Assembly: GCA_017473435.1 (NCBI GenBank)
Contig: JAFULG010000072.1
Span: 1-61,366 of the forward strand
Length of the DNA: 61,366 nt
Direction: 5' to 3'
Origin: Clostridia bacterium
GTDB taxonomy: Bacteria; Bacillota; Clostridia; Oscillospirales; Acutalibacteraceae
Made by a program: the position numbers and the translations under genes. Shown one piece after another: positions 25,774-34,594 of this stretch. Within the stretch, counting starts at the first letter, position 1, and each line of letters opens with the position of its first letter. Under the pieces are notes generated by a model. The model saw only the letters and a program-made list of their open reading frames with translations, was not told where the DNA came from and did not search any database.

Positions 25774-26127
25774 ATGAATATTCAGATTTACGGAACAAGC
25801 AAATGCTTTGATACTAAAAAAGCACAGAGATATTTCAAGGAACGCGGTATCAAATTTCAGTTTGTTGACCTTGCAAAATTCGGCATGAGTAAGGGTGAAT
25901 ATGAAAGCATAAAGCGAAGCCTTAAATGCTCCCTGAAAGATCTTGTTAACGAAAAAAGTAAGGCTTATGAAAAGTCCTTTATAAAATATCTTGCTTCCGA
26001 GGAGGCTAAGCTTGAAAAGCTTCTTGAAAATCAGGATATGTTTAAAACACCGATTGTACGCAACGGTAAAAAAGCAACTCTCGGCTATTGTCCCGAGGAA
26101 TGGAAAAAGTGGGAGGAGGAGAAATAA
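25774..26127 (+). CDS. ArsC/Spx-family thioredoxin-fold protein
   Basis: 117 residues. The fold starts IYGTSKCFDTKKAQRYFKERG and ends with the family's TPIVRNGKKATLGY (cis-Pro loop). The active site is C-F-D-T: only the first Cys is present, unlike the CxxC of Spx, so the Spx redox switch is absent. It may be a YffB/ArsC-like reductase using glutathione-type or other thiols, or a regulatory relative. The stop shares one base with the next start (TAATG). Confidence 0.85.
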   Translation: MNIQIYGTSKCFDTKKAQRYFKERGIKFQFVDLAKFGMSKGEYESIKRSLKCSLKDLVNEKSKAYEKSFIKYLASEEAKLEKLLENQDMFKTPIVRNGKKATLGYCPEEWKKWEEEK

Positions 26128-26342
26128 TGGTAACACAAGAGCAGATTAACAGAATAAATGAGCTTGCAAGAAAGTCAAAAACCCCTGAGGGTCTTACCGA
26201 GGAGGAAAAGCTTGAACAGCAGAAGCTTCGCAGACTTTATATCGATTCCTTTAAGGAAAGCCTTGTCGGTCAGCTTGAAAATACCTATATCGTTGACGAG
26301 AAGGGCAACAAACGTAAGGTGGAGCGTAAGGGCAAAAAGTAA
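26127..26342 (+). CDS. DUF896 (YnzC-like) small cytosolic protein
   Basis: 71 residues. INRINELARKSKTPEGLTEEE and EQQKLRRLYIDSFKESLVGQL are the hallmarks of the DUF896/YnzC family, small helical-hairpin proteins of Firmicutes, linked to the SOS response in Bacillus subtilis. Start at 26127 overlaps the preceding stop by one base, with GGAGGAG upstream. The role here is unknown. Confidence 0.92.
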   Translation: MVTQEQINRINELARKSKTPEGLTEEEKLEQQKLRRLYIDSFKESLVGQLENTYIVDEKGNKRKVERKGKK

Positions 26343-26350
26343 ATTGAACC

Positions 26351-26387
26351 GCACCTCTGAAATTCGCTTTCAGGGGTGCTTTGCTTG
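26351..26387 (+). terminator. Terminator of the ArsC/DUF896 operon
   Basis: GCACCTCTGAAA pairs with TTTCAGGGGTGC, then a T-rich tract. Confidence 0.8.
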
Positions 26388-26396
26388 TTTTTTATC

Positions 26397-26426
26397 TTGA
26401 CAAGAGGAAATAAAAAGTGTTAAAAT
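26397..26426 (+). promoter_or_regulatory. Promoter of the first LCAT-like gene
   Basis: TTGACA, 18-base spacer, TAAAAT with extended TGT. Confidence 0.7.
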
Positions 26427-26461
26427 AATATGAATAAACAAACGGAAAGGCAGTGCTGAAG

Positions 26462-28135
26462 ATGAAAAAAATAATTTCATTATTCCTTGTAACAATCATG
26501 CTTTTTGCAGTTATGGCTCCTATGGCTACTGCATCGGCAGCAAATGAAAGAACCCCTATTGTGTATATCCGCGGTAACGGTGACGGACTTTACTATCCCG
26601 ACGGCACACTTTGTGTTGCACAGTTTGAGGATCTCTCCCTCGGCGGTGACGATGGTGAATCCGGCAAGGATGCAATTGTTGAAGCTGTTGTGAACATTCT
26701 TAAGCCCTTTGTTCTCGAGGGTATGATGTTTGATCAGTGGGATAATTACGGCAGAGCTATCTATGAAGAGCTCAAGCCCCTTTTCCCCGATGCAGGTCTT
26801 GATTATAACGGCAACCCCACCAAGGGTACCGGTGTTCATCCGCAGACTATGGCTAACTCAATAGCTGCATCACAATCAGCCTATAACTACAATGTCAACG
26901 GTCAGTATGCCTTTGCTTATGACTGGCGACTTTCACCCTATGACCATGTTGAAAGGCTTGACGCTTACGTAAATCAGGTGCTTGCAATAACAGGTCAGAA
27001 GCAGGTTTCCATGTATGCACGCTGCATGGGCGGTAGCCTTCTTATGGCATATCTTGAATACCTTGATGAAAAAAATGATACAGATAAGATAAAGAATGTC
27101 CTTTTCTGCGATGCGCTTTCAAACGAGGCAACAATTTTCTCGAAGGCCTTCAGCGGTCAGATTGAATTTGACGCAGGCATCATCGAAAAATACGCAGGTC
27201 AGCTTGATTTCTGCGGTAAAACCGGTGACGGCGTAGGCTTTGAATTCGGTGAAGTGCTTTACGAAATCGTTTTCAGAACAATGGATCTTTTCAATCAGGT
27301 AAATGTTACCGATAAGGCTCTTGACGGTGTTGAGATGCTTTATGAAAAGCTCTACAAGGCACTTATGCCCTCACTTCTCCATGCCTTCGGTATGGCTACT
27401 CAGGTCAACTACTGGACAGAGGTTAACAAAAACGATATGAAAGCCGCACTTGACCTTATTTACGGTGAGGAGGGCTCAGAGCTTCGTACAAAGTATGCAG
27501 GTCTTATTGATAAGATTGAGTATTACTATGAGCATGTTTCATCAGATATTGACGGCTTCTATGATATGCTTGAAAAAAGAGGTATTCATTACGGCTTTGT
27601 TGCAAAGTACGGCTTTATGAATTTCCCTCTTACCGTTGATGCTGATCTTCTAAGTGACGCTCTTGTAAGCCTTAAGCACGCCGCTTACGGCGCAACAACC
27701 GCTCCTGTCGGCAAAACTCTTTCTGAGGAATATCTTGCAGGCGTTTCCGAGAAAAATCTTAAGTACATTGCTCCCGATAAGCAGGTAGACCTTTCAACCT
27801 GTGTTTCACCCGATACAACATGGATTCTCAAGAACGCTCACCATGATGTTATTGACTGTCTGGAGCCTGTTATCTGGGAATTCCTTAACGGTACAAACGA
27901 AACAGTTCATACAGTAACATCAGGCTCACAGTTTATGGTATTTGATTATGAAACCCTTACCGCTTCAACCATGACAGAGGAAAACTGTGCAGAGTATGAC
28001 TTTATCACAAAGCCCGTTGAGGAGCCCACAACAGAAACAAGGCTTGCTGCACTCATGCGTTTCTTCACGATGATTCTCAATTTCATTACAAAGCTTTTCA
28101 AGGGCGAGCTTGATTTTTCAAACCTTTTGGGCTGA
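26462..28135 (+). CDS. Exported LCAT-like alpha/beta hydrolase with Cys nucleophile, paralogue 1
   Basis: 557 residues with a signal peptide (MKKIISLFLVTIMLFAVMAP, cleavage near ATASA). Lecithin:cholesterol-acyltransferase-like features: IVYIRGNGDG near the oxyanion loop, the YDWRLSP motif, then the elbow YARCMGGSL, where Cys188 stands in place of the usual Ser. A candidate Asp lies in APDKQVDLSTC and His in KNAHHDVID, completing a Cys-Asp-His set. The C-terminus is a Phe-rich amphipathic helix (RFFTMILNFITKLFKG). Family members act on phospholipid acyl chains; the substrate here is unknown. A paralogue follows 184 bp downstream. Confidence 0.8.
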   Translation: MKKIISLFLVTIMLFAVMAPMATASAANERTPIVYIRGNGDGLYYPDGTLCVAQFEDLSLGGDDGESGKDAIVEAVVNILKPFVLEGMMFDQWDNYGRAIYEELKPLFPDAGLDYNGNPTKGTGVHPQTMANSIAASQSAYNYNVNGQYAFAYDWRLSPYDHVERLDAYVNQVLAITGQKQVSMYARCMGGSLLMAYLEYLDEKNDTDKIKNVLFCDALSNEATIFSKAFSGQIEFDAGIIEKYAGQLDFCGKTGDGVGFEFGEVLYEIVFRTMDLFNQVNVTDKALDGVEMLYEKLYKALMPSLLHAFGMATQVNYWTEVNKNDMKAALDLIYGEEGSELRTKYAGLIDKIEYYYEHVSSDIDGFYDMLEKRGIHYGFVAKYGFMNFPLTVDADLLSDALVSLKHAAYGATTAPVGKTLSEEYLAGVSEKNLKYIAPDKQVDLSTCVSPDTTWILKNAHHDVIDCLEPVIWEFLNGTNETVHTVTSGSQFMVFDYETLTASTMTEENCAEYDFITKPVEEPTTETRLAALMRFFTMILNFITKLFKGELDFSNLLG

Positions 28136-28153
28136 TAAAATTTAACCTTACAG

Positions 28154-28186
28154 CACCCGCAGACTTTTCTGCGGGTGTATTTTTTG
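28154..28186 (+). terminator. Terminator between the two LCAT-like genes
   Basis: CACCCGCAGA pairs with TCTGCGGGTG, followed by TATTTTTT. Confidence 0.85.
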
Positions 28187-28256
28187 TTACATAAATCATC
28201 AAAGCGTAATTTTTATTACAGGCTGCAACATTTTCATAGTTTAAAGAGAAAATATA

Positions 28257-28285
28257 TTGACAAATATAATTCTAAATGTTAAAAT
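28257..28285 (+). promoter_or_regulatory. Promoter of the second LCAT-like gene
   Basis: TTGACA, 17-base spacer, TAAAAT with extended TGT; very like the promoter of paralogue 1. Confidence 0.75.
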
Positions 28286-28319
28286 GAAGTTAACAATATA
28301 CCGAAAGGATATGAGGAAA

Positions 28320-30005
28320 ATGAAAAAAATATTATCGGTTATTCTTGTTATCACAATGGTTTTTGCAATAGCCTCCCCGGCGGCTTCTGCTTACGATACT
28401 GAGCCCACGGTGACCTGCGAGGCTCCGACAATTTACATTTCGGGTGACAGTAACAGAATTTACTATAACGATGACACCGAAAGCTTTAAAATTGACGACA
28501 TCTTATCCTTCCTCGGCATCGGTGATGAGCCTGCAGAAGGGGAAGAGGAAGAAGACGACGGTGAAGTTCTTGAAGCAACGATGAATATTCTTTTACCCTT
28601 TATTTTTGAAGGTATTATAAGTGGCAAATGGGATAACTACTATGCCGCAGTTGAAAAAGAAATAGGCGACCTTTTTGAGCCTATCAAACTTGATGAAAAC
28701 GGTAATATTCCCGAAGGCTCCGATTCCGGAATCGGCAAGGAACGTACTGCTACCATGCAGTATAATATGACCCATGACAAAAAGGACGGAAACGGCAAAT
28801 ACGGCGAAAAAACCTACGAGTTTTTTTATGACTGGCGTCTTGATCCCATAGAGCTTGCTGATAAACTTCACGAGTATATCGAAGAAATAAAAGACTACAC
28901 CGGTCACGATAAGGTAACACTTAACTGCCGTTGCCTCGGCACAAATGTTGCCCTTGCTTATATTGCAAAATACGGAACCGACAGTCTTAAGGGATTTGGT
29001 ATTGATGTTGCAACCTCAAACGGTGCAGACTTCCTTTCCGGCATCATCAGCGGTGATTTCGGCATTGACGGAAATGCAATTGTAAGATTGCTTATGGACC
29101 TTCAGAGCGTTGAAGAAGGCTTTAACGTAAGCCCCGTTATTACCTCAACCATTGAGCTTCTTTCAAATACGGGTGTTCTTGATACTCTCACTGATGTAGC
29201 TCGTCGTAAGCTTTATGCTGAAATTGAATACGGCATTGTTTCAGCTCTTGCAACTGCAACCTTCCTTACCTTCCCTTGCTATTGGGCTCTTGTTTCCTCT
29301 GAGGATTTTGATACGGCTCTTACTTATGTTTTCGGCGAAGAGGGTAGTGAAAAGAGAGTAAAATATGCAGGCCTTATTGAAAAAGTAACAATTTATAATG
29401 ATACAATTAAGGTTAATGTTGACGATATACTCAAGAAAGCAAGTGCTGATGGCGTTAACCTTTGCATTATTTCAAAGTATGGAACACAGATGGTTCCCGT
29501 GCTTAAGGACGGAAGTACTTTGGCTGACCAGTATGTTTCTGTTGAAAAGTCATCCTTCGGTGCAACAACATCAACACTTTACGAAACCCTTTCCGATGAA
29601 TATATAGCTGAAAGAACCGAGCTCGGCTACGGAAAATATATCTCACCCGATAAGCAGATTGATGCTTCAACCTGTCTTTTCCGGGATTACACATGGTTTG
29701 TCAAGGGCTGTGCACACGGCTTCTATTCAACAAATGAAAGAGACCTTATCCTTACAACCATTGATGCCGACAGACAGCTTACCGTAAATGATTTCCCGTG
29801 GACACAGTTCATCGTTTTCAGCTATGACACGGTTGCTTTTGCACCTATGACAGAGGAAAACTGCAACACGGAAAGCTGGGGTGATGCCAACAACGCGATA
29901 GACAATCCTGAAACTGAGGAAGAGAAGCTTTTCTCATTGCTCAAATCACTGTTCAAGTGGTTGAAAACAGTTTTTGACGCTCTGACACAGCTGTTATCAA
30001 AATAA
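28320..30005 (+). CDS. Exported LCAT-like alpha/beta hydrolase with Cys nucleophile, paralogue 2
   Basis: 561 residues, colinear with the preceding gene: signal peptide (MKKILSVILVITMVFAIASP), IYISGDSNRIYY, a Glu/Asp-rich insertion, FYDWRLDP, elbow NCRCLGTN with Cys205 in the nucleophile position, SPDKQIDASTC and KGCAHGFYS for Asp and His, then a Leu/Phe-rich amphipathic C-terminal helix (SLLKSLFKWLKTVF). The pair arose by duplication and then diverged. Start at 28320, ten bases after AAAGGA; the ATG at 28311 would overlap that site. A separate promoter means the two can be expressed independently. Confidence 0.8.
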   Translation: MKKILSVILVITMVFAIASPAASAYDTEPTVTCEAPTIYISGDSNRIYYNDDTESFKIDDILSFLGIGDEPAEGEEEEDDGEVLEATMNILLPFIFEGIISGKWDNYYAAVEKEIGDLFEPIKLDENGNIPEGSDSGIGKERTATMQYNMTHDKKDGNGKYGEKTYEFFYDWRLDPIELADKLHEYIEEIKDYTGHDKVTLNCRCLGTNVALAYIAKYGTDSLKGFGIDVATSNGADFLSGIISGDFGIDGNAIVRLLMDLQSVEEGFNVSPVITSTIELLSNTGVLDTLTDVARRKLYAEIEYGIVSALATATFLTFPCYWALVSSEDFDTALTYVFGEEGSEKRVKYAGLIEKVTIYNDTIKVNVDDILKKASADGVNLCIISKYGTQMVPVLKDGSTLADQYVSVEKSSFGATTSTLYETLSDEYIAERTELGYGKYISPDKQIDASTCLFRDYTWFVKGCAHGFYSTNERDLILTTIDADRQLTVNDFPWTQFIVFSYDTVAFAPMTEENCNTESWGDANNAIDNPETEEEKLFSLLKSLFKWLKTVFDALTQLLSK

Positions 30006-30064
30006 TCCTTGATTGAGAGCGGACTTAAAGTGTCCGCAGGTAAGTGTTACTAAAGTAAAAAAAC

Positions 30065-30117
30065 AAAACAGATGCATATGAACTGAAATGATGAGGTTCG
30101 GCTGCATCTGTTTTTTG
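30065..30117 (+). terminator. Terminator of LCAT paralogue 2
   Basis: AAAACAGATGCA pairs with TGCATCTGTTTT across a 26-base loop, with six T at the end. Confidence 0.75.
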
Positions 30118-30166
30118 TAGTTTTGAAAAAATTATTTTGCGAAAAATAGATTTTTTAAAAATACTG

Positions 30167-30175
30167 TGCTATAAT
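30167..30175 (+). promoter_or_regulatory. Extended -10 promoter of the AEC permease
   Basis: TGC-TATAAT; the -35 region is A/T-rich without a clear hexamer. Confidence 0.55.
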
Positions 30176-30212
30176 GAATTGAATTTATCAAAAAAGAGGT
30201 TATTGTAGACAA

Positions 30213-31226
30213 ATGGGCGAAATTTTCCTTTTTTCTTTTAACGCCGTAATGCCGATACTGCTTCTTGTGTTTCTCGGCTATTTTTTGCGTGTAATTAAAT
30301 TTGCCGATGACGGCTTTTTCAAAAAAGCAAACACAATGGTTTTCAGAATTTTTCTTCCCGTGTTGCTTTTTGTCAATATTTATGAAATAGACAGCCTTAA
30401 AAGTCTTAATCTCAACGCGGTGCTTTATTGTGTTGCGGCAATTTTTCTTATATTCTTCTGCGGCTATCTGATTGCTCATCTCGTGACAAAAAAGCGCTGT
30501 CACCTGGGTGTGCTCACTCAGTGCTCCTTCAGGTCAAACTATGCAATTATCGGTATACCGCTTGCTCTTTCTCTCGGCGGTGAGGAGGCGGTAGCCTTTG
30601 CTTCCGTGCTTTCTGCGGTGGCGGTACCTGTTTTCAACATCCTTGCCGTTATCATCCTTTCTCACTACAGCGCCGAAAAGGAAAAGGGAGCGGTTAAAAA
30701 GACCCTTATCCGCACGGTGAAAAATCCGCTTATTATCGGCGTATTCCTCGGTATTGCAGTCCTTGCGGCACGTTCCTTTATCCCCGTAAATGAGGCAGGG
30801 GAGCTTGCTTTTTCCATTGAAGGCACATTGCCCTTTGTGTACAAGGCTCTTAAAAATCTCGCCGCTGCAGCTTCGCCTGTCGCCCTTATCGTTCTTGGCG
30901 CAAGGTTTGACTTCGGTGCCGTAGGTAACCTTAAAAAGGAAATTATAATCGGTACTCTTATGAGGGTTGTTATGGCTCCCGTAATAGGTCTGGGTCTGGC
31001 TATTCTTTTAAGTGAATGTACAGAATTCTTTAATTTTACTCCCGTTGAATATCCCGCGTTTATCTCGCTGTTTGCAACGCCGACAGCGGTTTCAAGTGCG
31101 GTTATGGTCGGTGAAATCGGCGGTGATGAACAGCTTGCCGGACAGCTTGTTGTGTGGACAAGCGTTGTTTCTATGCTGACAATTTACGTTATTGTTTTTG
31201 TAATGAAAAGCTTTGCAATTATATAA
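30213..31226 (+). CDS. AEC-family (auxin efflux carrier-like) permease
   Basis: 337 residues, about ten membrane segments in two inverted halves. Recognisable by FNAVMPILLLVFLGYFLR, the central FRSNYAIIGIPLALSLGG and the late TPTAVSSAVMVGEIGGD. Bacterial members export or take up malate and other carboxylates or amino acids; the substrate is unknown. It ends 32 bp before the galactosidase gene with no terminator, so the two probably form an operon, although no functional link is obvious. Confidence 0.88.
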   Translation: MGEIFLFSFNAVMPILLLVFLGYFLRVIKFADDGFFKKANTMVFRIFLPVLLFVNIYEIDSLKSLNLNAVLYCVAAIFLIFFCGYLIAHLVTKKRCHLGVLTQCSFRSNYAIIGIPLALSLGGEEAVAFASVLSAVAVPVFNILAVIILSHYSAEKEKGAVKKTLIRTVKNPLIIGVFLGIAVLAARSFIPVNEAGELAFSIEGTLPFVYKALKNLAAAASPVALIVLGARFDFGAVGNLKKEIIIGTLMRVVMAPVIGLGLAILLSECTEFFNFTPVEYPAFISLFATPTAVSSAVMVGEIGGDEQLAGQLVVWTSVVSMLTIYVIVFVMKSFAII

Positions 31227-31258
31227 AAATTATAAGTATGATAAAAGGAGAAACGGAA

Positions 31259-32992
31259 ATGAAAATTGATATCAGAAAAACAGCCAAAGCGGTTGCCGCT
31301 TCAGCTACAGTTGCTTCTGCAGCAGTTGCAGGTAAAAAAATCAAGGAAAAAACCTTCTGTCCAGTATGCACGGTGAAAAAGCTTGCAAGCAAGGTTAAAA
31401 TCAGCCAGTGCACCGAGACGGGCTACAACAACGGTGTTGCTCTTACTCCTCCTATGGGTTGGTCAAGCTGGAACCTTTTCAGACATAAGATAAATGAAGA
31501 TCTTATCAAGGAAATAGCTGACGCAATGGCTGATAGCGGTCTTGCAGAATGCGGTTATAAATATGTGAATATCGACGACTGCTGGCAGGCCTCCACAAGA
31601 GATGCTGACGGTAAGCTTATGTGCGACAAGGTGAACTTCCCGAGTGGTATAAAGGCTCTTGCCGACTATGTTAACAGCAAAGGAGTAAAACTTGGCATTT
31701 ATTCTTCAAACGGTACACACACCTGCGAGGATTACCCTGCAAGCCTCCGCCATGAACGAATTGACGCAGAAACCTTTGCGGAATGGGGTATCGAATATTT
31801 CAAATACGACTTCTGCCATAATGAGCCCATTTCCTCACTTTGCCCGAGAATTATTGCCGTTTCCGTTGCAGATAATGACAGCGGTAAGGTTCTTGCACGT
31901 TATGAGTCAAATGAAATGCAGCTTAAGGGAATGGCACGTATTGTTCCCGATGAAACCTGTGATACAAAGCAGTATGTTGACGGACTTGATTCAGGCGCCG
32001 GCAGTATTGTTGTTAACTTTAACGCTGAAAAGGCGGGAAGATATCTTATTCACATTGATATAAGAAAGGATTCCCGTAAGGGCGGCAAGTTTATGATGGT
32101 AAAGGTTAACGGCAGAGAAGAGAGTCATATCTACTGTCCCAGCCGTAAAAACTGGACTCCTGAGGGTAAGCTTATGGAAACTGTTTGCCTTGATGAGGGT
32201 GAAAATACTATTGAGCTTATTAACCCTGTTGGTTCAAGAGCTGACAGCGCCGCAATCCAGTATAAGCTTATGGGCCGTGAGCTCAAGCGTGCAACAAAAA
32301 AAATCGCCGAGGAAAACGGCGTTCCTGAAAAGCCTATCGTTTACTCAATCTGCGAATGGGGCTTCAACCGTCCCTGGAAATGGGGTGCGGAGGCAGGCAA
32401 TCTCTGGCGTACAACCGGCGATATCGGTGCTTCCTGGGCATCCTTCCTCGCTATCTATGAGCGTAATATTCCTCTTGCAAAGTATGCAGGCCCCGGTGCA
32501 TGGAATGATCCTGATATGCTTGAGGTAGGTAACGGAAATCTCACAATTAACGAAAATCTTTCTCACTTCAGCCTCTGGTGTATGATGTGTGCTCCTCTTA
32601 TTCTCGGTAATGACATAAGACAGTTTGTTAAAGAGGACGGAACAGTTGATACTGAAAACAAGATCTATCAGATTCTTACCAACAAAACAATGATAGGTAT
32701 TAACCAGGATGCTCTCGGTGTGCAGTGCAGAAGAGAAAAGTTCGGTATCTGCGATGTGCTTGTAAAGCCTCTTGAAAACTCAAAAATTGCCGTTTGTGTA
32801 TTCAATAAGGGTAAGAAGGAAGCAACCACAAGAATTGACTTTAAGCAGCTTTCAAATCTCGGTTATGTCAACCTTCCCGAAAAGGAATACTATAAGGCAT
32901 ACGATGTGTGGGATGAAAAGCATTACGATGACGTTTCCTGTGTTTTTGCAACAACAAAGGGTCACGGCGTAAAGGTGTATATTGTAGAATAA
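31259..32992 (+). CDS. GH27 alpha-galactosidase with a domain inserted in the barrel
   Basis: 577 residues. GH27 motifs: TPPMGWSSWNLF, YVNIDDCWQ, LGIYSS, the nucleophile Asp184 in KYDFC, SICEWG, and acid/base Asp419 in WNDPDMLEVGN. Between nucleophile and acid/base there are about 235 residues, against about 60 in human alpha-galactosidase A. The extra part (about 195-345) contains VVNFNAEKAGRYLIHIDI and a late ENTIELIN strand, resembling a CBM35/CBM6-type carbohydrate-binding sandwich. The N-terminus has an Ala/Val-rich stretch (residues 9-24) but no clear cleavage site; it may be an anchor or cytosolic. GGAG lies before the ATG. Confidence 0.88.
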   Translation: MKIDIRKTAKAVAASATVASAAVAGKKIKEKTFCPVCTVKKLASKVKISQCTETGYNNGVALTPPMGWSSWNLFRHKINEDLIKEIADAMADSGLAECGYKYVNIDDCWQASTRDADGKLMCDKVNFPSGIKALADYVNSKGVKLGIYSSNGTHTCEDYPASLRHERIDAETFAEWGIEYFKYDFCHNEPISSLCPRIIAVSVADNDSGKVLARYESNEMQLKGMARIVPDETCDTKQYVDGLDSGAGSIVVNFNAEKAGRYLIHIDIRKDSRKGGKFMMVKVNGREESHIYCPSRKNWTPEGKLMETVCLDEGENTIELINPVGSRADSAAIQYKLMGRELKRATKKIAEENGVPEKPIVYSICEWGFNRPWKWGAEAGNLWRTTGDIGASWASFLAIYERNIPLAKYAGPGAWNDPDMLEVGNGNLTINENLSHFSLWCMMCAPLILGNDIRQFVKEDGTVDTENKIYQILTNKTMIGINQDALGVQCRREKFGICDVLVKPLENSKIAVCVFNKGKKEATTRIDFKQLSNLGYVNLPEKEYYKAYDVWDEKHYDDVSCVFATTKGHGVKVYIVE

Positions 32993-33008
32993 TATATACC
33001 GAAAGAGA

Positions 33009-33060
33009 AAAGTTCTTTGGTTCTTTCTTACAAGAAAGAACGCCCGACCGGCGAGGTCAT
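33009..33060 (+). repeat. Dispersed 3'-end repeat A, copy 4
   Basis: Identical to copy 1 across AAAGTTCTTTGGTTCTTTC and its palindrome; one base differs in the GACCGGCGAGGTCAT part. It lies directly after the GH27 gene. Confidence 0.85.
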
Positions 33061-33075
33061 TAAATAAACTTCAAT

Positions 33076-33116
33076 AAAAGAGGGAGCTGTAAAAAAATAC
33101 AGTTCCCTTTTATATA
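33076..33116 (+). terminator. Terminator between GH27 and cca
   Basis: AAAAGAGGGAGCTGTA pairs with TACAGTTCCCTTTT; T/A-rich on both sides, so it can serve both converging genes. Confidence 0.8.
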
Positions 33117-33123
33117 TGCAAAA

Positions 33124-34458
33124 TCATAAATTCGGCATGATATCGGATTTCAGATACGCTATGAGCTCTTCTTTTTTGTTGTTCACCTTACCGTCAATAA
33201 CTGCCCCGAGTAAAAAATCAAGCCCTTGACCTATTTCTCTTCCGTTTAAACCAAGCAGTTTTAAATCGTTTCCGTTGACTGCAAGGTGCTTTAAGGAGAA
33301 ACATTCTTCTTTTTCCAGTATATCCCTTGCCATTTCCTCAAGGCGGTCAAAGTGCTTGTTTCTTGCGGAAAATTCAGGGGCAAGTCCTGCTGTGTCGGCG
33401 CGCTTGAGTGATATAAGATCGAAGAAAAGTTCGCTTCCCATGGATGCAAGGCGGCGCTTTACTATCCTTTCACTTTCCTCAATGGGAGTGTCGTGTAGCT
33501 TTACAAGCTTGATTACGGCATCCTTAGTTTTATTGTCACAGCGTAGGTCTGCAAGACGCTTTTCAGCAATGAGGGCACTTTTGCTTGCATGACTATAAAA
33601 GTGTCCCGTGCCGGTTTCATCAAGAGAGAAACAGCAGGGCTTACCGCTGTCGTGAAAAAGAGCCGCAAGGCGGAGGTGGAGAACCTGGGGCGTGCTTTCT
33701 GTTACAACAGCTGTGTGAGTAAGGACATCATATATATGGTGAAAATTATGTTGGTCAAAACCTTTCATCTTATTTATTTCGGGTATGATTTCTCCGAAAA
33801 TATCAGCATATTCAGTGAGGATTGCTTTTACGTTTTTACCGCAAAGTAGCCTGGAAAGCTCTGAAAAGATGCGCTCCTTTGAAATGTTTTTGATAAGCTT
33901 ACGGCAGGAGAGCATAGCATTTTTAGTTTTTTCTTCAACCGTAAAGTCGAGCACGCTTGCAAATCTAAGACCGCGGAGTATGCGCAAAGAGTCTTCTTTA
34001 AAACGCTCTTCCGGATTACCCACACAGCGGATGACCTTATTTGCAATGTCATCTCTGCCATTGTAAAGGTCAACAAAGCCTTTATCGGGACAGTAAGCTA
34101 TACTGTTAACGGTGAAATCGCGCCGTGAAAGGTCCTCTTCAAGGTTTTTTGTGAAAATTACATTATCGGGATGACGGTTGTCGCTGTAGGTTGTTTCAAG
34201 GCGGTAGGTTGTTATTTCAAAGGGGATATTATTAACAAGTACCGTAACTGTACCGTGTTTAATACCTGTGTCAATTGTTTTACAGGCTGAAAAAACAGCC
34301 TTTATTTCATCTGTTGAGGCATTGCTTGTAATATCGTAGTCGTTAACACCCGTGCCCATAAGGTAATCTCTTACACAACCGCCTACTGCAAAGGCTTCAA
34401 AACCGTTTTTTTCAAGCTCTCTTATTATAAACAAAGCTTCCTGTGAAAGAAAATTCAC
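33124..34458 (-). CDS. cca: CCA tRNA nucleotidyltransferase (class II, with HD domain)
   Basis: Adds or repairs the 3' CCA of tRNAs. 444 residues. Head: FAVGGCVRDYLMG and DYDIT (catalytic carboxylates), ETTYRLE, RDFTVNSIAY; neck: RFKEDSLRILRGLRFAS. The C-terminal half carries an HD phosphohydrolase-type domain (LFHDSGKP, FYSHASKSALIAEKRL). Family members may be full CCA enzymes or A-adding only; this cannot be decided here. All four tRNA genes at 54.6 kb encode CCA, so repair would be the role for them. Confidence 0.93.
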   Translation of the reverse strand: MNFLSQEALFIIRELEKNGFEAFAVGGCVRDYLMGTGVNDYDITSNASTDEIKAVFSACKTIDTGIKHGTVTVLVNNIPFEITTYRLETTYSDNRHPDNVIFTKNLEEDLSRRDFTVNSIAYCPDKGFVDLYNGRDDIANKVIRCVGNPEERFKEDSLRILRGLRFASVLDFTVEEKTKNAMLSCRKLIKNISKERIFSELSRLLCGKNVKAILTEYADIFGEIIPEINKMKGFDQHNFHHIYDVLTHTAVVTESTPQVLHLRLAALFHDSGKPCCFSLDETGTGHFYSHASKSALIAEKRLADLRCDNKTKDAVIKLVKLHDTPIEESERIVKRRLASMGSELFFDLISLKRADTAGLAPEFSARNKHFDRLEEMARDILEKEECFSLKHLAVNGNDLKLLGLNGREIGQGLDFLLGAVIDGKVNNKKEELIAYLKSDIMPNL

Positions 34459-34527
34459 TACGACACCTCCCGTGCAATTTTGTGTTTTACCTATTATACA
34501 CTATATTGTGAAATTTTTTCAATACGG

Positions 34528-34556
34528 TTGAATTATAACCTTGTTTATGATAGAAT
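34528..34556 (+). promoter_or_regulatory. Promoter of the DivIVA-like gene
   Basis: TTGAAT, 17-base spacer, TAGAAT with extended TGA; divergent from cca. Confidence 0.6.
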
Positions 34557-34594
34557 TATGTTGACAAATAATGATAAAAAAGGCAGTGAAAAAT

